From NCBI GenBank assembly GCA_947500545.1, contig CANMSO010000003.1, positions 186,001-250,000 of the forward strand: a stretch of DNA of 64,000 bases, in the 5' to 3' direction. Positions within the stretch are counted from its first letter, which is position 1. Every line of letters begins with the position of its first letter. The DNA comes from an uncultured Aquimarina sp. Lineage in GTDB: Bacteria; Bacteroidota; Bacteroidia; Flavobacteriales; Flavobacteriaceae. Of the stretch, positions 8,300 through 17,548 are shown piece after piece. The translations under genes were made by a program, and so were the position numbers. A model generated the notes under the pieces. It had not been told where the DNA came from. It was given only the letters and a program-made list of their open reading frames with translations, and did not search any database.

Positions 8300-9139
8300 C
8301 TAATACAATATGTTTAATGCATCCTTATCTGAAGCTGTAAGTTCACCATCTTCATTAGCACCAAAACAAGCCAACATAATCGAATCTGCATTTGACCACC
8401 AAGGCGTTCCGGCAATCCAAATCGCTCCTACACCAGCATCTCCTTCGTTAACATTTTGACCGCAACTTTGGCGATTGTACCAGTCTTGATGTCTAAAGCC
8501 AATACAATGGCCAATCTCGTGACCAATTACATGCTCGTTTACGTTTGTTGTAAGGGCATCTGTGCCAGAATTGATACGTACCCACTTGAATGGTTTTCCA
8601 TTATCGTAAGGAAACCCTGCAGATCCACCTGCACCCCCATTTACTTTATAAACAACAATATCTGCTGCTGCAGTATTGGTGCCATAAGTAAGTGTAAAAT
8701 TAAGTGTATTAGGCAATACGTTGTAATTAAAAACTGCCCAAGATAAAGCAGTTTGCATCTTTGGTGTAAGTGCAAAATTACCACCTGTATACCCTAAAAT
8801 TCTGATGTTTCTATGTTGAGGTGCAACAATATTTGTTGTACGAAATTGTTTATTCCCATTTTCTAAAGATTCTAAATCTGCAAATTTTTCTAAATCTGCA
8901 ATCGGAATCGTAATATCGCCTGATACCAGATGCTTCTCAAAAGAACCATCAATCATGGGAATTTTTTCAATCTTGACATCATCCGTGTTTATCCCCATAT
9001 TAGACAACTTGGTTAATTGTGCTTTTGTTGGTTTTAAAGCAACTTCTTGTGGTGTTTCATTAGTGACTTCCTCTTTTTGACAGGATGATACAAATCCTGC
9101 AATGATAGCGCAAAGCGCTAGTAATGTGAGCTTTTTCAT
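8300..9139 (-). CDS. M57-like HEIGH zinc metalloprotease lipoprotein, copy 2
   Basis: A 279-residue paralogue of the gene at 7360. It has the same layout: lipobox VSSC with lipidated Cys20, a 70-residue linker, NIRILGYTGG, and HEIGHCIGFRH with ligands H207, H211, H217 and base E208 at identical positions. The C-terminal part after the zinc site differs, with another Cys pattern, so the pair may differ in substrate or stability. The two genes are tandem on the minus strand with a terminator between them, so each likely has its own transcript. This reads as a local duplication. Confidence 0.85.
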   Translation of the reverse strand: MKKLTLLALCAIIAGFVSSCQKEEVTNETPQEVALKPTKAQLTKLSNMGINTDDVKIEKIPMIDGSFEKHLVSGDITIPIADLEKFADLESLENGNKQFRTTNIVAPQHRNIRILGYTGGNFALTPKMQTALSWAVFNYNVLPNTLNFTLTYGTNTAAADIVVYKVNGGAGGSAGFPYDNGKPFKWVRINSGTDALTTNVNEHVIGHEIGHCIGFRHQDWYNRQSCGQNVNEGDAGVGAIWIAGTPWWSNADSIMLACFGANEDGELTASDKDALNILY

Positions 9140-9654
9140 CTTCTTTTCGGTTTTTAAGAATAGTTAATTACTTTATATTGAAGCCTACAAGAAATTTATA
9201 TGATCATACTCATTTGAAACAATTGCCTAGGTGTTTTTTGCTTCTTCCCCTTTAGATGGTTTTATCTTAATGATGCTATAAATTATTGCGGGATTCTAAT
9301 CCCTAGAGTGGAGTATCAAATCAAAGAAATAATTTGCCCTATTGATTTACATTTCAAAGGTATTTAAAACAGCCTTTTAAAAAAATACCCTGTAGGCAGC
9401 TAATGTTTATGAATATTTCAATATACTGATAATCAATGTTTTATGTTTTTATTTATAGTGCTATGACTATATAAAATAGGGGTAATTACCCCAGTAAGGA
9501 CCCGCTTAACACTCCAAAATAAAAAAGGTATTTGGTATACTTATGTTTATGGTAATCTTGTAATGGATTTTATTTTCCTGTAAAAAAATAAAAAAAGGAG
9601 TTTTGGGTAGTTAGTTGTTTTACTTATACAATAGCGTTACTAAACTATATATTT

Positions 9655-9777
9655 ATGGATAAGACCAAAAAAAAGTTCGAGGATAAAATGTTGTTAGGTG
9701 GAGTTTTTATTATTTCCTATTGCATAGTTTTAACATACTTCATGTTGCAAGAGTACTTTGCTCTTAATTTTTATTAG
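9655..9777 (+). CDS. Possible 40-residue membrane protein
   Basis: ATG to TAG frame of 41 codons. The N-terminus is charged (MDKTKKKFEDK) and is followed by one hydrophobic helix (LLGGVFIISYCIVLTYFML), ending in aromatic residues. The positive-inside arrangement and an intrinsic terminator 40 bp downstream support a real small gene. No family is recognised and no clear -7 box is present upstream, so this remains tentative. Confidence 0.4.
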   Translation: MDKTKKKFEDKMLLGGVFIISYCIVLTYFMLQEYFALNFY

Positions 9778-9817
9778 TAGAAAAAAGTCGTATCTCCCCA
9801 TAATACATTTTGTTTAT

Positions 9818-9861
9818 AAAAAACCTCTTTGTAAAAGCGTTGTTTACAAAAGAGGTTTTTT
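9818..9861 (+). terminator. Intrinsic terminator
   Basis: Arms 9818-9835 and 9843-9861 (AACCTCTTTGTAAA against TTTACAAAAGAGGTT, one bulged base) followed by T residues. It sits about 40 bp after the small ORF at 9655-9777. Confidence 0.7.
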
Positions 9862-9871
9862 TGTATTTATT

Positions 9872-9970
9872 CAAAAAAAACAACCCCCAGGTAACTACTC
9901 CCAGGGGTCTGAATTGAAACTTAATTGTATATAACACAAACTCAACTTATACTAATTATGAACGTTTCAA
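9872..9970 (-). ncRNA. Orphan hairpin element A, related to element B at 10264-10370
   Basis: Read on the minus strand: TTGAAAC at 9970-9964, then AAGTTGAGTTTGTGT near 9949-9934, then GTTTCAA at 9920-9914, then a stem (9908-9900 with 9891-9883, two G-T wobbles) and a T run. No ORF precedes it on that strand for 300 bp. It could be a small RNA or a displaced 3' untranslated region. Confidence 0.35.
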
Positions 9971-10263
9971 TTGTATTGTTTATTTGGTTTTGGTTCTATC
10001 CCGCGAATATAAGCGGTATCTCTTAAATATTATATGTATTTTTTGATGATAACGAACATTTAACGATGCTATAATATCCTGATAAAATCATTGCTATTAA
10101 GTCATTGAAAATCAATTTTTACTATATTTTTTAAACCTATTAACATAGTTTTATTACCATATTCTCAGTGGTTTTTTACTAAAAATTTGAATCTATATAT
10201 TATCCTATTGTTAATTCATCAAAGTTTGTACCAAGTAGACATTTATTTTCATAAAAACTTGAT

Positions 10264-10370
10264 AAAAAAACCCTCAGGAAAATCAAAACCTGAGGGTAAC
10301 TACACATTGAAACTCATCATGCATTTAAATACACAAAACTCAACTTAAATATTTAAAAATGAAGTTTCAA
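10264..10370 (-). terminator. 3' UTR element B with terminator of the TonB-receptor operon
   Basis: The 9-bp stem 10289-10297 with 10270-10278 (ACCCTCAGG/CCTGAGGGT) followed by T residues on the minus strand is a good terminator for the gene ending at 10390. Between stop codon and stem lies an inverted repeat, TTGAAAC at 10370-10364 and GTTTCAA at 10313-10307, enclosing AAGTTGAGTTTTGTGT. The same arrangement occurs in element A. Confidence 0.65.
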
Positions 10371-10389
10371 CCAAAAACTGTTTTTCATT

Positions 10390-10992
10390 TTATTGAACAG
10401 ATATATCAAATGTCCAGTCAATATCTGGGGATCCTCCAGCATTAGTAATATCTCCATCAGATACTCCAGCAGCCTCTTTGTTAAGTTCATGTCTTAATAC
10501 AACTCTTAATTTCCCTTCACCTGTAGCATCAGTAGTAGTTAATGTAAAAGTAATTCCTACAGGATTTGTGGATGTAAATGGATCTCCGTTTACATCTACA
10601 TAATCAGATTCAACATCGCTGTACGCAGTTGTAATACCTAAACCTTCAGGTAGGTAAAAAAACTGATGTTCATCAGCCTCTCCTTCTATCTCCTCATTTA
10701 CTACTTCTGCAGGATTCTCGGTCGCATTTAACAACACTATTGATCCAGTATAAGTGGTGCTCGCTTTTAAAACACCCTCTACATTAGAAACAGGTGCTGC
10801 AGGACCATTTTCACCATCTATGTCTAAAAAATTAAGGGTCACCGGATCAGTTCCATCTGTTAATATAACTGTCATTGTAGTAATTACCTCTTCCTCGCTA
10901 GCAGGATCAGGATTATCATCATCATCTGAGCAAGAAGTCAATAAAAGAGCTCCTCCAAAAAAAATTGCTGAAAATTTACGTAAGTTCATCAT
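10390..10992 (-). CDS. Acidic surface lipoprotein accompanying the TonB receptor
   Basis: A 200-residue lipoprotein (lipobox LLTSC) whose lipid cysteine is followed by SDDDD, the kind of acidic tag that directs Bacteroidota lipoproteins to the cell surface. The rest is a beta-rich, Asp/Thr/Glu-rich domain with few basic residues. It begins 9 bp after the stop of the TonB receptor gene, so the two are translationally close and probably functional partners, with the lipoprotein holding or handing over ligand. Similar proteins are sometimes annotated as type 1 periplasmic-binding-fold proteins. Its ligand is not known; many acidic side chains would fit a cation. Confidence 0.7.
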   Translation of the reverse strand: MMNLRKFSAIFFGGALLLTSCSDDDDNPDPASEEEVITTMTVILTDGTDPVTLNFLDIDGENGPAAPVSNVEGVLKASTTYTGSIVLLNATENPAEVVNEEIEGEADEHQFFYLPEGLGITTAYSDVESDYVDVNGDPFTSTNPVGITFTLTTTDATGEGKLRVVLRHELNKEAAGVSDGDITNAGGSPDIDWTFDISVQ

Positions 10993-11001
10993 TTTTAAAA
11001 T

Positions 11002-13404
11002 TTAATAGTTAATTGATATTCGTAATAAAAAGTTTCTACCTAGATCGTCGGCAAAATATCGTTGACGATTTAGATAATTTCTATATTTTGTATTGAGTAC
11101 ATTGTTTATCGTAAACCCTACTTTTAGATCATTTTTCTCGCCTAATTTAAACTCCATATTTGTATCGAAGTTTAACAAATGATATGCATCTGGCGGAGTG
11201 TTAATCTCCAGTTCAACATCTTCTCCGGTATCTGGAGAAAATACATCTATATTAGGAGGGAATTCATTTTGTCTAAAAGTATATTGGCTTTCTAACGAAG
11301 CTTGCAGGTTAAACCAATCTTCTTTTAAGAAAGTGATTTTATTAGCAAAATTGGGTGCAGGTATATTGATCAAAGGGATATCACTATCTATTTCTTTTCC
11401 TTTTACTAAAGAAAAATTATGATCTGTTTGCCAATGCTTAAACCAATTTACATACATTTTTGCATCAACCCCCAAAAGTCGGATGTCAGTTTGTCTATGT
11501 TCCCAAACAGGAAAAGGGCCCCTAATAGTAAGACTGGCGCCAGTAGGTTCGAGTAAAATATAATCATTAATAAAATTGACATATGGAGCTATCTCCCATC
11601 CCCACTTCTCATTATTTTTTTGTAAAGATGCTGAAAATTTATGTGAGGTTTCCTGATCAAATCTTAGGTCACCGATTTCTATTCTGGCAGCAGAATGGTG
11701 TAAGCCATCACTAAACAATTCTGCAGGATTAGGAGCTCTTTGTGCTAAAGCATAATTGGCTCTAAGCTGATAATCTTCTTTAAATGAATATTGTATCCCA
11801 ACAGTTGCAGAGATGTTATGATAATCAAATATGGGATTCGTTAATAACTGAGAACCTATTACATTTCTATCAATTACAATGTCTGCAAAATCGGTTTCAT
11901 ATCCTCGTTCATCCCATCTGGTTTGCAAATAGAACTTTTTTGCATCAATCCTATTAAAGTCATATCTGATTCCAGCATCTAAAATCAAGGATTCATTAAT
12001 GTCAAATTCTCCTGTAAGATAAGCACCAACATCGTATTTATCATAGTCCGGGATTAAACGTCTAACTCCTGTCTCTAAGGCATCCGCAAAATTATCCTGA
12101 TACCTTAAAAGAACTCCAACCTTTAAACTATAATTGGGTTTTGCATCAAAATAAAAGTCTGAGATTAGTGTATGGGTTGTAAGTTCAAGGTCTATACTTG
12201 GTCTCTTACTTAGTTCATCTGTTCTTCTTGTATCAAACTCAAATCGTTGATTATGTTGAAAATCATACTGTGTTGTCCATTTACCTAACTCTTCGAACCT
12301 TTTATAATAGGTTACTTTACCCAGATGGTGCGTGACTTCTTGCCTTGGGTTTTCTATATCATAAGTAAAATCTCTAATGATATCCGGTTGGCCACTATTA
12401 ATAGATTGGATTAGGTCGTCAGGATTTCCTATATGAGACGCAGCAAGTACTCCAATTTCGGCGTCATAAAATGAATAATAAGCATCCAATCCATATTCAA
12501 ATTTATTAATCCCAAACGCAACTGATGCACCTTTTTCAAAAACACCAGTGTTAGAAAGGACATAATCGGGTGCTTCAAAATCTCCAAATCTTTTAAGAGC
12601 TCCCTGTGCTTTTAAGAACCAACCATTTTCATATCCTTTTACTATTTTTGAAGATATTGAGCCACCACGACCATTAGTGGCGCCAGTTATTATGGTTTTT
12701 CCAAATAAAGTGTCTTTGGCGGCAACACGATTAGGTTTCATAATAATGATCCCTCCTATAGCATCACCTCCATATTGCAGTGCTGAAGCTCCTTTTACTA
12801 CTGTGACACTTCCGGCTGTATTAATATCTATATTAGGGGCATGCTCATCACCCCATTCCATATCTTGCATTCTAACATTGTTATTCATGATAAGAACTCT
12901 ACTACCACTTAAGCCTTGAATAATTGGTTTTACAATAGTGGATCCGGTATTTAATGAAGATACTCCAGGGATTTCTCTTAACGCATCCCCAAGTGTGGCA
13001 CTGCTATATTTCTCTATTATATCTGTGTTAATAGTCTGCTCCTGAGAAGAAGAGGTCTCTTGTTTTATTGTTCCAGCTACTTTCACTTCTTCCAATTCAT
13101 TAAGATGATGTTCTAAATAGAAGTCTTTGGTTGTGACTTTAGACATATCTATGGTAAACACCTGGGCATTACAATCAACATGTGACACCGTAAATGCATA
13201 GGATACTGCACACAAATCATTGATCGTATATGTACCATTGCTATCTGTCACAATCGTTTTATTATTAAAAGTTATCGTTGCATCTTTTAGAGGTACCCCA
13301 TCATGAAAATCAATTACCCGTCCGGTAAGTGTTTTATCACAATCTTGTGCTGATAAATTGGATACGACTAAAAGAATCACTAAAGTAAAAGTGAATCTTT
13401 TCAT
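11002..13404 (-). CDS. TonB-dependent receptor, likely metal-related
   Basis: An 800-residue receptor: signal peptide to SAQ (residue 19), CarboxypepD_reg-like domain about 23-105, plug about 130-235 and a barrel ending in LRISINY. The plug holds DMEWGDEHAPNID, followed by VVKGASALQYGGDAIGG. The DEHAP segment is one I associate with a Bacteroidota receptor group placed beside metal genes. Upstream is a small HxxxH/CxxC protein and downstream an acidic surface lipoprotein, together forming a three-gene operon on the minus strand. Zinc or another divalent metal is my guess at the substrate; sequence alone does not settle it. Confidence 0.85.
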   Translation of the reverse strand: MKRFTFTLVILLVVSNLSAQDCDKTLTGRVIDFHDGVPLKDATITFNNKTIVTDSNGTYTINDLCAVSYAFTVSHVDCNAQVFTIDMSKVTTKDFYLEHHLNELEEVKVAGTIKQETSSSQEQTINTDIIEKYSSATLGDALREIPGVSSLNTGSTIVKPIIQGLSGSRVLIMNNNVRMQDMEWGDEHAPNIDINTAGSVTVVKGASALQYGGDAIGGIIIMKPNRVAAKDTLFGKTIITGATNGRGGSISSKIVKGYENGWFLKAQGALKRFGDFEAPDYVLSNTGVFEKGASVAFGINKFEYGLDAYYSFYDAEIGVLAASHIGNPDDLIQSINSGQPDIIRDFTYDIENPRQEVTHHLGKVTYYKRFEELGKWTTQYDFQHNQRFEFDTRRTDELSKRPSIDLELTTHTLISDFYFDAKPNYSLKVGVLLRYQDNFADALETGVRRLIPDYDKYDVGAYLTGEFDINESLILDAGIRYDFNRIDAKKFYLQTRWDERGYETDFADIVIDRNVIGSQLLTNPIFDYHNISATVGIQYSFKEDYQLRANYALAQRAPNPAELFSDGLHHSAARIEIGDLRFDQETSHKFSASLQKNNEKWGWEIAPYVNFINDYILLEPTGASLTIRGPFPVWEHRQTDIRLLGVDAKMYVNWFKHWQTDHNFSLVKGKEIDSDIPLINIPAPNFANKITFLKEDWFNLQASLESQYTFRQNEFPPNIDVFSPDTGEDVELEINTPPDAYHLLNFDTNMEFKLGEKNDLKVGFTINNVLNTKYRNYLNRQRYFADDLGRNFLLRISINY

Positions 13405-13425
13405 TTGAATAAAAAATAAAAGTCA

Positions 13426-13456
13426 ACTAGTAAATATCTTGTAGGGATATGCTAGT
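13426..13456. repeat. Imperfect inverted repeat between two genes of the TonB operon
   Basis: ACTAG..ATATC and GATAT.CTAGT face each other across 7 bases in the 83-bp gap between the small Cys/His gene and the TonB receptor gene. It could fold in the mRNA or bind a regulator. Weak evidence. Confidence 0.3.
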
Positions 13457-13487
13457 AATACATCAGTTAAAAATGAATCAATAAATA

Positions 13488-13772
13488 TTAGGCAGCAGGT
13501 GGCGCCTTATTTAAGAAAGAGTAGTTATTTGAAGAATCAAAATATTTTTGCTCATAGCTGGAACGAACAACATCTGCAGGAATTGCAATAACGCAAGGAA
13601 TTTCTATAATATCTGCACCAATGTATCCATCATTTTGATTTTCTGAAACCAGTTGACATACATTACAGTCAAGATCATTAGCATCATGATCAAAAACATG
13701 AAGGTCAGCTAATTGAATAAAGCTGAACATCACTAAGAAAATAGATGCTATAATATGTCGGTTTGACTTCAT
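13488..13772 (-). CDS. Small secreted His/Cys protein at the head of the TonB operon
   Basis: A 94-residue protein with an N-terminal signal or anchor helix (residues 6-22) followed at once by HVFDH (25-29) and CNVC (36-39). The HxxxH-CxxC arrangement is a plausible metal site in a periplasmic peptide. The C-terminal half is unremarkable and ends FLNKAPPAA, resembling the proline-containing tails of other metal-linked small proteins. It is the first gene before the TonB receptor at 11002-13404 on the minus strand. The same order, small Cys/His protein then TonB receptor, occurs at 1751-4332. No named family is claimed. Confidence 0.65.
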   Translation of the reverse strand: MKSNRHIIASIFLVMFSFIQLADLHVFDHDANDLDCNVCQLVSENQNDGYIGADIIEIPCVIAIPADVVRSSYEQKYFDSSNNYSFLNKAPPAA

Positions 13773-13829
13773 GTTAACAAATAAACAAAAAAAAAGGAGA
13801 AAAATTATGTGCTAATCCATTGTTTCTTG

Positions 13830-14678
13830 TTAAAGTATTGCAAAATCGATCGATTTTAGGGTAATTTCCTTTAGATGTTCAGGTATTTGATTGTGGTTCC
13901 AGGGGTGTTTTGCCCCAAAAACATGATCAGCTCCTTCTATTAAAAATAATTCGGATTTTGGATTCCAGGAATGAATATCTCTACCTTCCTGAACATTTAC
14001 TGTTGGATCATCTGTGCCATGCATAATTAAATGAGGAATGTTTATGGTTTTGGTCGCTCTGGATATGGTAAGACGTTCTTCATGTTCTATAAACGATGTA
14101 TAAAACTGAATGTAATGCGGCATCTGCTGTTTAGTCCTTCCGTTTTCGACATACATTACTCCCTTATTTTTCCAATCCTTCATTGCATCTCCTATTGGAA
14201 ATCTGTTTTTGTAATCCGAAACACTTGCCCATGTGATTAATTTGGTTACCCTAGTATCTTCAGCAGCCTTTATGGTAACAATCCCTCCACCACGAGAATG
14301 GCCAATAAGTGTAATTTTTGTGATCGCTACCTCGTTCTTAAAATCAAAATCGCTAGAGGTAAACCAGTTAATAACAGTATCTAAATCATCTAATTCTTTG
14401 ATGAAGTTATTATTTCCAAAAGCTTCTAAATCCGGAAAATCTATAGGTTGCTCTGTAGTTCCTCCGTTATGCGAAAAATTAAACTTTATAAAGAAAAATC
14501 CCGCATTGACAAATGCATCTGCTACCAGATCCCATGCTCCCCAGTCCTTAAAACCTTTGTATCCATGGCAGAAAACAACGATAGGTTTTTGTGTACCATC
14601 TTCTAGATAAGAAACATCTATTAAAATTGGTTTTTGGTGTATTCCTGCAATACTTATATTTTTATAGGTAGTGACCAT
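13830..14678 (-). CDS. Alpha/beta hydrolase family protein
   Basis: A 282-residue cytoplasmic-looking protein with no signal peptide. The nucleophile elbow is GHSRGGG, an oxyanion-loop motif CHGYKGFKDWG lies near residues 37-47, and GTDDPTV and ADHVFGAKH supply the expected acid and histidine. The fold is that of dienelactone hydrolase or prolyl-oligopeptidase-like esterases. The start lies 2 bp after the stop of the AddB-like nuclease gene, so translation is likely coupled, although no functional link is obvious. Substrate unknown. Confidence 0.8.
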   Translation of the reverse strand: MVTTYKNISIAGIHQKPILIDVSYLEDGTQKPIVVFCHGYKGFKDWGAWDLVADAFVNAGFFFIKFNFSHNGGTTEQPIDFPDLEAFGNNNFIKELDDLDTVINWFTSSDFDFKNEVAITKITLIGHSRGGGIVTIKAAEDTRVTKLITWASVSDYKNRFPIGDAMKDWKNKGVMYVENGRTKQQMPHYIQFYTSFIEHEERLTISRATKTINIPHLIMHGTDDPTVNVQEGRDIHSWNPKSELFLIEGADHVFGAKHPWNHNQIPEHLKEITLKSIDFAIL

Positions 14679-14680
14679 AG

Positions 14681-17416
14681 TTATACTTCTTTTTCGATAA
14701 ACGGATTTTCGATATTAAAAATTTCTAAAATCAATCTTTTTAACTGTATCAAGTACATATCAAATACCTCATTAGTGATTTCATGGTTTGGTTTGCTTCT
14801 AATGCTTTCTTTTACACCAAAACCAAGGAATCCTTCTCTAAGGTTTTTAAATGATACTATACCCGCTTGAAAACCTTCAGAAATCGGATTTTCATTATGT
14901 CTCATATAGGCATACGCCAAAATCTGGAACGCTTTACTGTATTTATAATCTTCGGTAATGGTACCCCAATCCATTAATACGACATCATTACGGGTAACTT
15001 TTCCTGTCTTATAATCTATAATTCGTAGTTGACCATCTAACTCATCAATACGATCTACTTTTCCTTTGATATAAATCGGAAAATCAAGTTCTGGTATTTG
15101 AAATTCTGTTTTCAGGTTACTTTCTATTGATAAAATTTTTAATCGAGATCCTTTATTCAGCAATCTTTCCTCGGCATTCAAAAAGTTAAGGATGTATCGT
15201 TTTGCCACTTCAAAAATCAAAAGGTTCTTTCCTTGTGTTATATCCAGATCAGAATACTCATTTTTAAACTGTTCTCGAAGTTCTGAATTGATTTTATTTT
15301 TCATCCCCTTAATTTCCTCAACGGTAAGAAAGGATCCTTCTAGGGGCTTGTAAAATGTTTCTAGAGTGTTATGAATTACTGTTCCAAGGGTATTGGCCGC
15401 AATTGTTTCTTCAACTTCATCTGTTTCTCTAATACCTAGAACATATTTATAATAAAAATCCATTGGATTTCTTATATATGATGTTAGGGCAGAAGGAGAA
15501 AAACCGTGAGCAGCAAACTCTTTCAGTTTTAGTATGACATCTTCATTTTTTTCTACCTGAAGTGATTGCTTAATAACCTTTGGTACTTCAGAAGAGACAG
15601 TATATTCTTCTAATCTATGATTTGGTCTTTTATCAATATCGAGTTGAAACAAGAACCTGCTTTTCTCTCCTCCACCTACTCCTTCATCTTCTGTATTATA
15701 CACTAAATACACATTTTTAGCTCGTTGAATTAATCGATAAAAGTGATAGGTATAAATGGCATCTTTTTCTTTATAAGTTGGAAGATTATACGCCTTTTTC
15801 AAGTCATATGGAATAAAAGAATTCATGCTTTTTCCCGCCGGTAAAACCCCCTCATTAACCGAAGTAATAATTACCGTTTCAAAATCCAAACATCTGGATT
15901 CTAACATTCCCATAAATTGTAATCCACTAAAGGGTTCTCCAGAGAAATCTAATGTTTCGGTCATCAAAACATCTTTATACAGCGTATGCAAAGTACCTAT
16001 ACTATTAAGAAATTGATATGTATCATGTATTGTAGATAGTTTGTTAAACACCAAATGAAAATGATATACATACTCTAACTCTAATGCATTGTTTTCTTTG
16101 TCAATATTATCTTTAAGCAATTGTATAATTCTTCTACAATTAGTAAGTGATGTAGTTACATCATCCCATGGTTCAAATAATAACTGAAGTACTTCTTTTT
16201 CCTTATCAGTCGACTGGTTCTGTAATTTTTTCAAGGATACAAAAACCATATTATCTTTGGATATCATGGTGATCAAACGCCTGGATGTTACACCCAATAA
16301 CCTATATGCCGAAGGGCTATTTAAAATTTCATGTACAGCTTTGAAATATAGACCTCGAGGGTTTTTATTTTTATGAAGGTTAAATAGTAGTTCAAAGAAT
16401 CCAGAAATAGGCACATCTTTTAAGGGAAGACCCATTGTAATATTAATAGATTCTATTGTATTAGGTAACGCATTTAATAATGGTTGCAATAAGCCTTCAT
16501 CTGCCAATACCAAAGCTGTTTTTTCTATTTCAGGTTTAGGAATTCCTGCCAAGATTTTGCCTACGATTTTGGCTTGCCCAACATTCTTGGGCACTCCTAT
16601 AAGCTTGATGTCCTTTTCTGTTGAGAAATTATCATTAATCCACTTAAAAGGTTTCTTTTTATAGTAATCCCATTGTTGTAAATATGTACGTAAAAACAGG
16701 GAGGCTTCGTGATATTTGTTATCTATAAAGAACTGATCGGCATCCCAATATGCCCAAGCCATATCGGCATTTAATAGTGCTTGAAAAATTGCCTGCTCAG
16801 CATTATTAAGGGCGTTAAACCCTACTAAAACATGTTTTCTATCTTCAGATTTAATATATGCATTAATATCCTCTGATGCCTTGCGGTATAGTAATCCTTG
16901 ATAGCCAATTTTTTTGGACAGAAGACGATTGGTAAAAGCATCATAGTACTCTTTTAAACTTTCCCAAAAAGTGATATAATTTTTGACTAATTCTGTTTTC
17001 TCTGTTTGCAGATACCAATGATTTAAGTCCTGAATCCCATAGAGATATGCAAAAAAGCTATTGTGATCGATACAATATCTATCTATTTCATTAAAGTCAT
17101 AAATTAAGGTCTGGGCCCAATTACTGAAAGTTTCGAAATCCTCTTTTTCCAGATGAGCATGAGTACTTAGATATGTCTGGTAGAATTCAAATAACGCTTG
17201 GATATTATCAATTTGCTGTAGCCCTGATAATCTTGTAATAAACTCTTCAATGCTTAAAATCTCAGGAACAAAAAGAGTCTGATCATTATAAATTTCTAAA
17301 AGTTCTTTTTTAAGAAAAAGTCCTGCTCTTTTACTGGGTACTAAAAAAATAAGATCACTAATCTTTTCGGTAGCTTCTCCTAACTCTAACAGGACCTCTT
17401 TTAGAAAACTTTTCAA
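14681..17416 (-). CDS. AddB-like inactivated helicase/PD-(D/E)XK nuclease
   Basis: A 911-residue protein starting at TTG (17414-17416), the only start after an in-frame TAA. The N-terminus has FLVPSKRAGLFLKKEL, in the position of a degenerate Walker motif. The C-terminus carries the RecB-type nuclease core, GKVDRID...LRIIDYKTGK, with the catalytic D and K. The usual AddB iron-sulfur cysteines are not apparent; the entry to the nuclease domain reads SYIRNPMDFYYKYVLG, with N where a Cys often stands. With the AddA-like helicase at 19250-22402 it should form the double-strand-break resection complex used in recombination repair. The two genes are separated by an OmpA-family gene. Confidence 0.85.
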   Translation of the reverse strand: MKSFLKEVLLELGEATEKISDLIFLVPSKRAGLFLKKELLEIYNDQTLFVPEILSIEEFITRLSGLQQIDNIQALFEFYQTYLSTHAHLEKEDFETFSNWAQTLIYDFNEIDRYCIDHNSFFAYLYGIQDLNHWYLQTEKTELVKNYITFWESLKEYYDAFTNRLLSKKIGYQGLLYRKASEDINAYIKSEDRKHVLVGFNALNNAEQAIFQALLNADMAWAYWDADQFFIDNKYHEASLFLRTYLQQWDYYKKKPFKWINDNFSTEKDIKLIGVPKNVGQAKIVGKILAGIPKPEIEKTALVLADEGLLQPLLNALPNTIESINITMGLPLKDVPISGFFELLFNLHKNKNPRGLYFKAVHEILNSPSAYRLLGVTSRRLITMISKDNMVFVSLKKLQNQSTDKEKEVLQLLFEPWDDVTTSLTNCRRIIQLLKDNIDKENNALELEYVYHFHLVFNKLSTIHDTYQFLNSIGTLHTLYKDVLMTETLDFSGEPFSGLQFMGMLESRCLDFETVIITSVNEGVLPAGKSMNSFIPYDLKKAYNLPTYKEKDAIYTYHFYRLIQRAKNVYLVYNTEDEGVGGGEKSRFLFQLDIDKRPNHRLEEYTVSSEVPKVIKQSLQVEKNEDVILKLKEFAAHGFSPSALTSYIRNPMDFYYKYVLGIRETDEVEETIAANTLGTVIHNTLETFYKPLEGSFLTVEEIKGMKNKINSELREQFKNEYSDLDITQGKNLLIFEVAKRYILNFLNAEERLLNKGSRLKILSIESNLKTEFQIPELDFPIYIKGKVDRIDELDGQLRIIDYKTGKVTRNDVVLMDWGTITEDYKYSKAFQILAYAYMRHNENPISEGFQAGIVSFKNLREGFLGFGVKESIRSKPNHEITNEVFDMYLIQLKRLILEIFNIENPFIEKEV

Positions 17417-17493
17417 ACGTTCAAAATTTTAGTCATTAATCTACTAAGGTAGGTAATGAAATATTTTAGTAGTTGTTTTATTTTCTAAAAATA

Positions 17494-17524
17494 AAAAACG
17501 TCCCGAGAATCTCGGGACGTTTTT
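17494..17524 (-). terminator. Intrinsic terminator after the OmpA-family gene
   Basis: Arms 17494-17507 and 17511-17524 (core CGTCCCGAG/CTCGGGACG) with A/T tracts on both sides. It follows the minus-strand gene ending at 17549, and would separate it from the AddB-like gene. Confidence 0.85.
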
Positions 17525-17548
17525 AGTATTTATTATTAAGAGACTTAC

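Larger units (their letters stand above)
9140..10389. other. Long gene-poor intergenic region (1.25 kb)
   Basis: Very AT-rich. It holds one tiny ORF (9655-9777), a terminator hairpin (9818-9861) and two related minus-strand elements (9872-9970 and 10264-10370). Nothing else is supported in 9140-9650 or 9971-10263. Confidence 0.6.
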
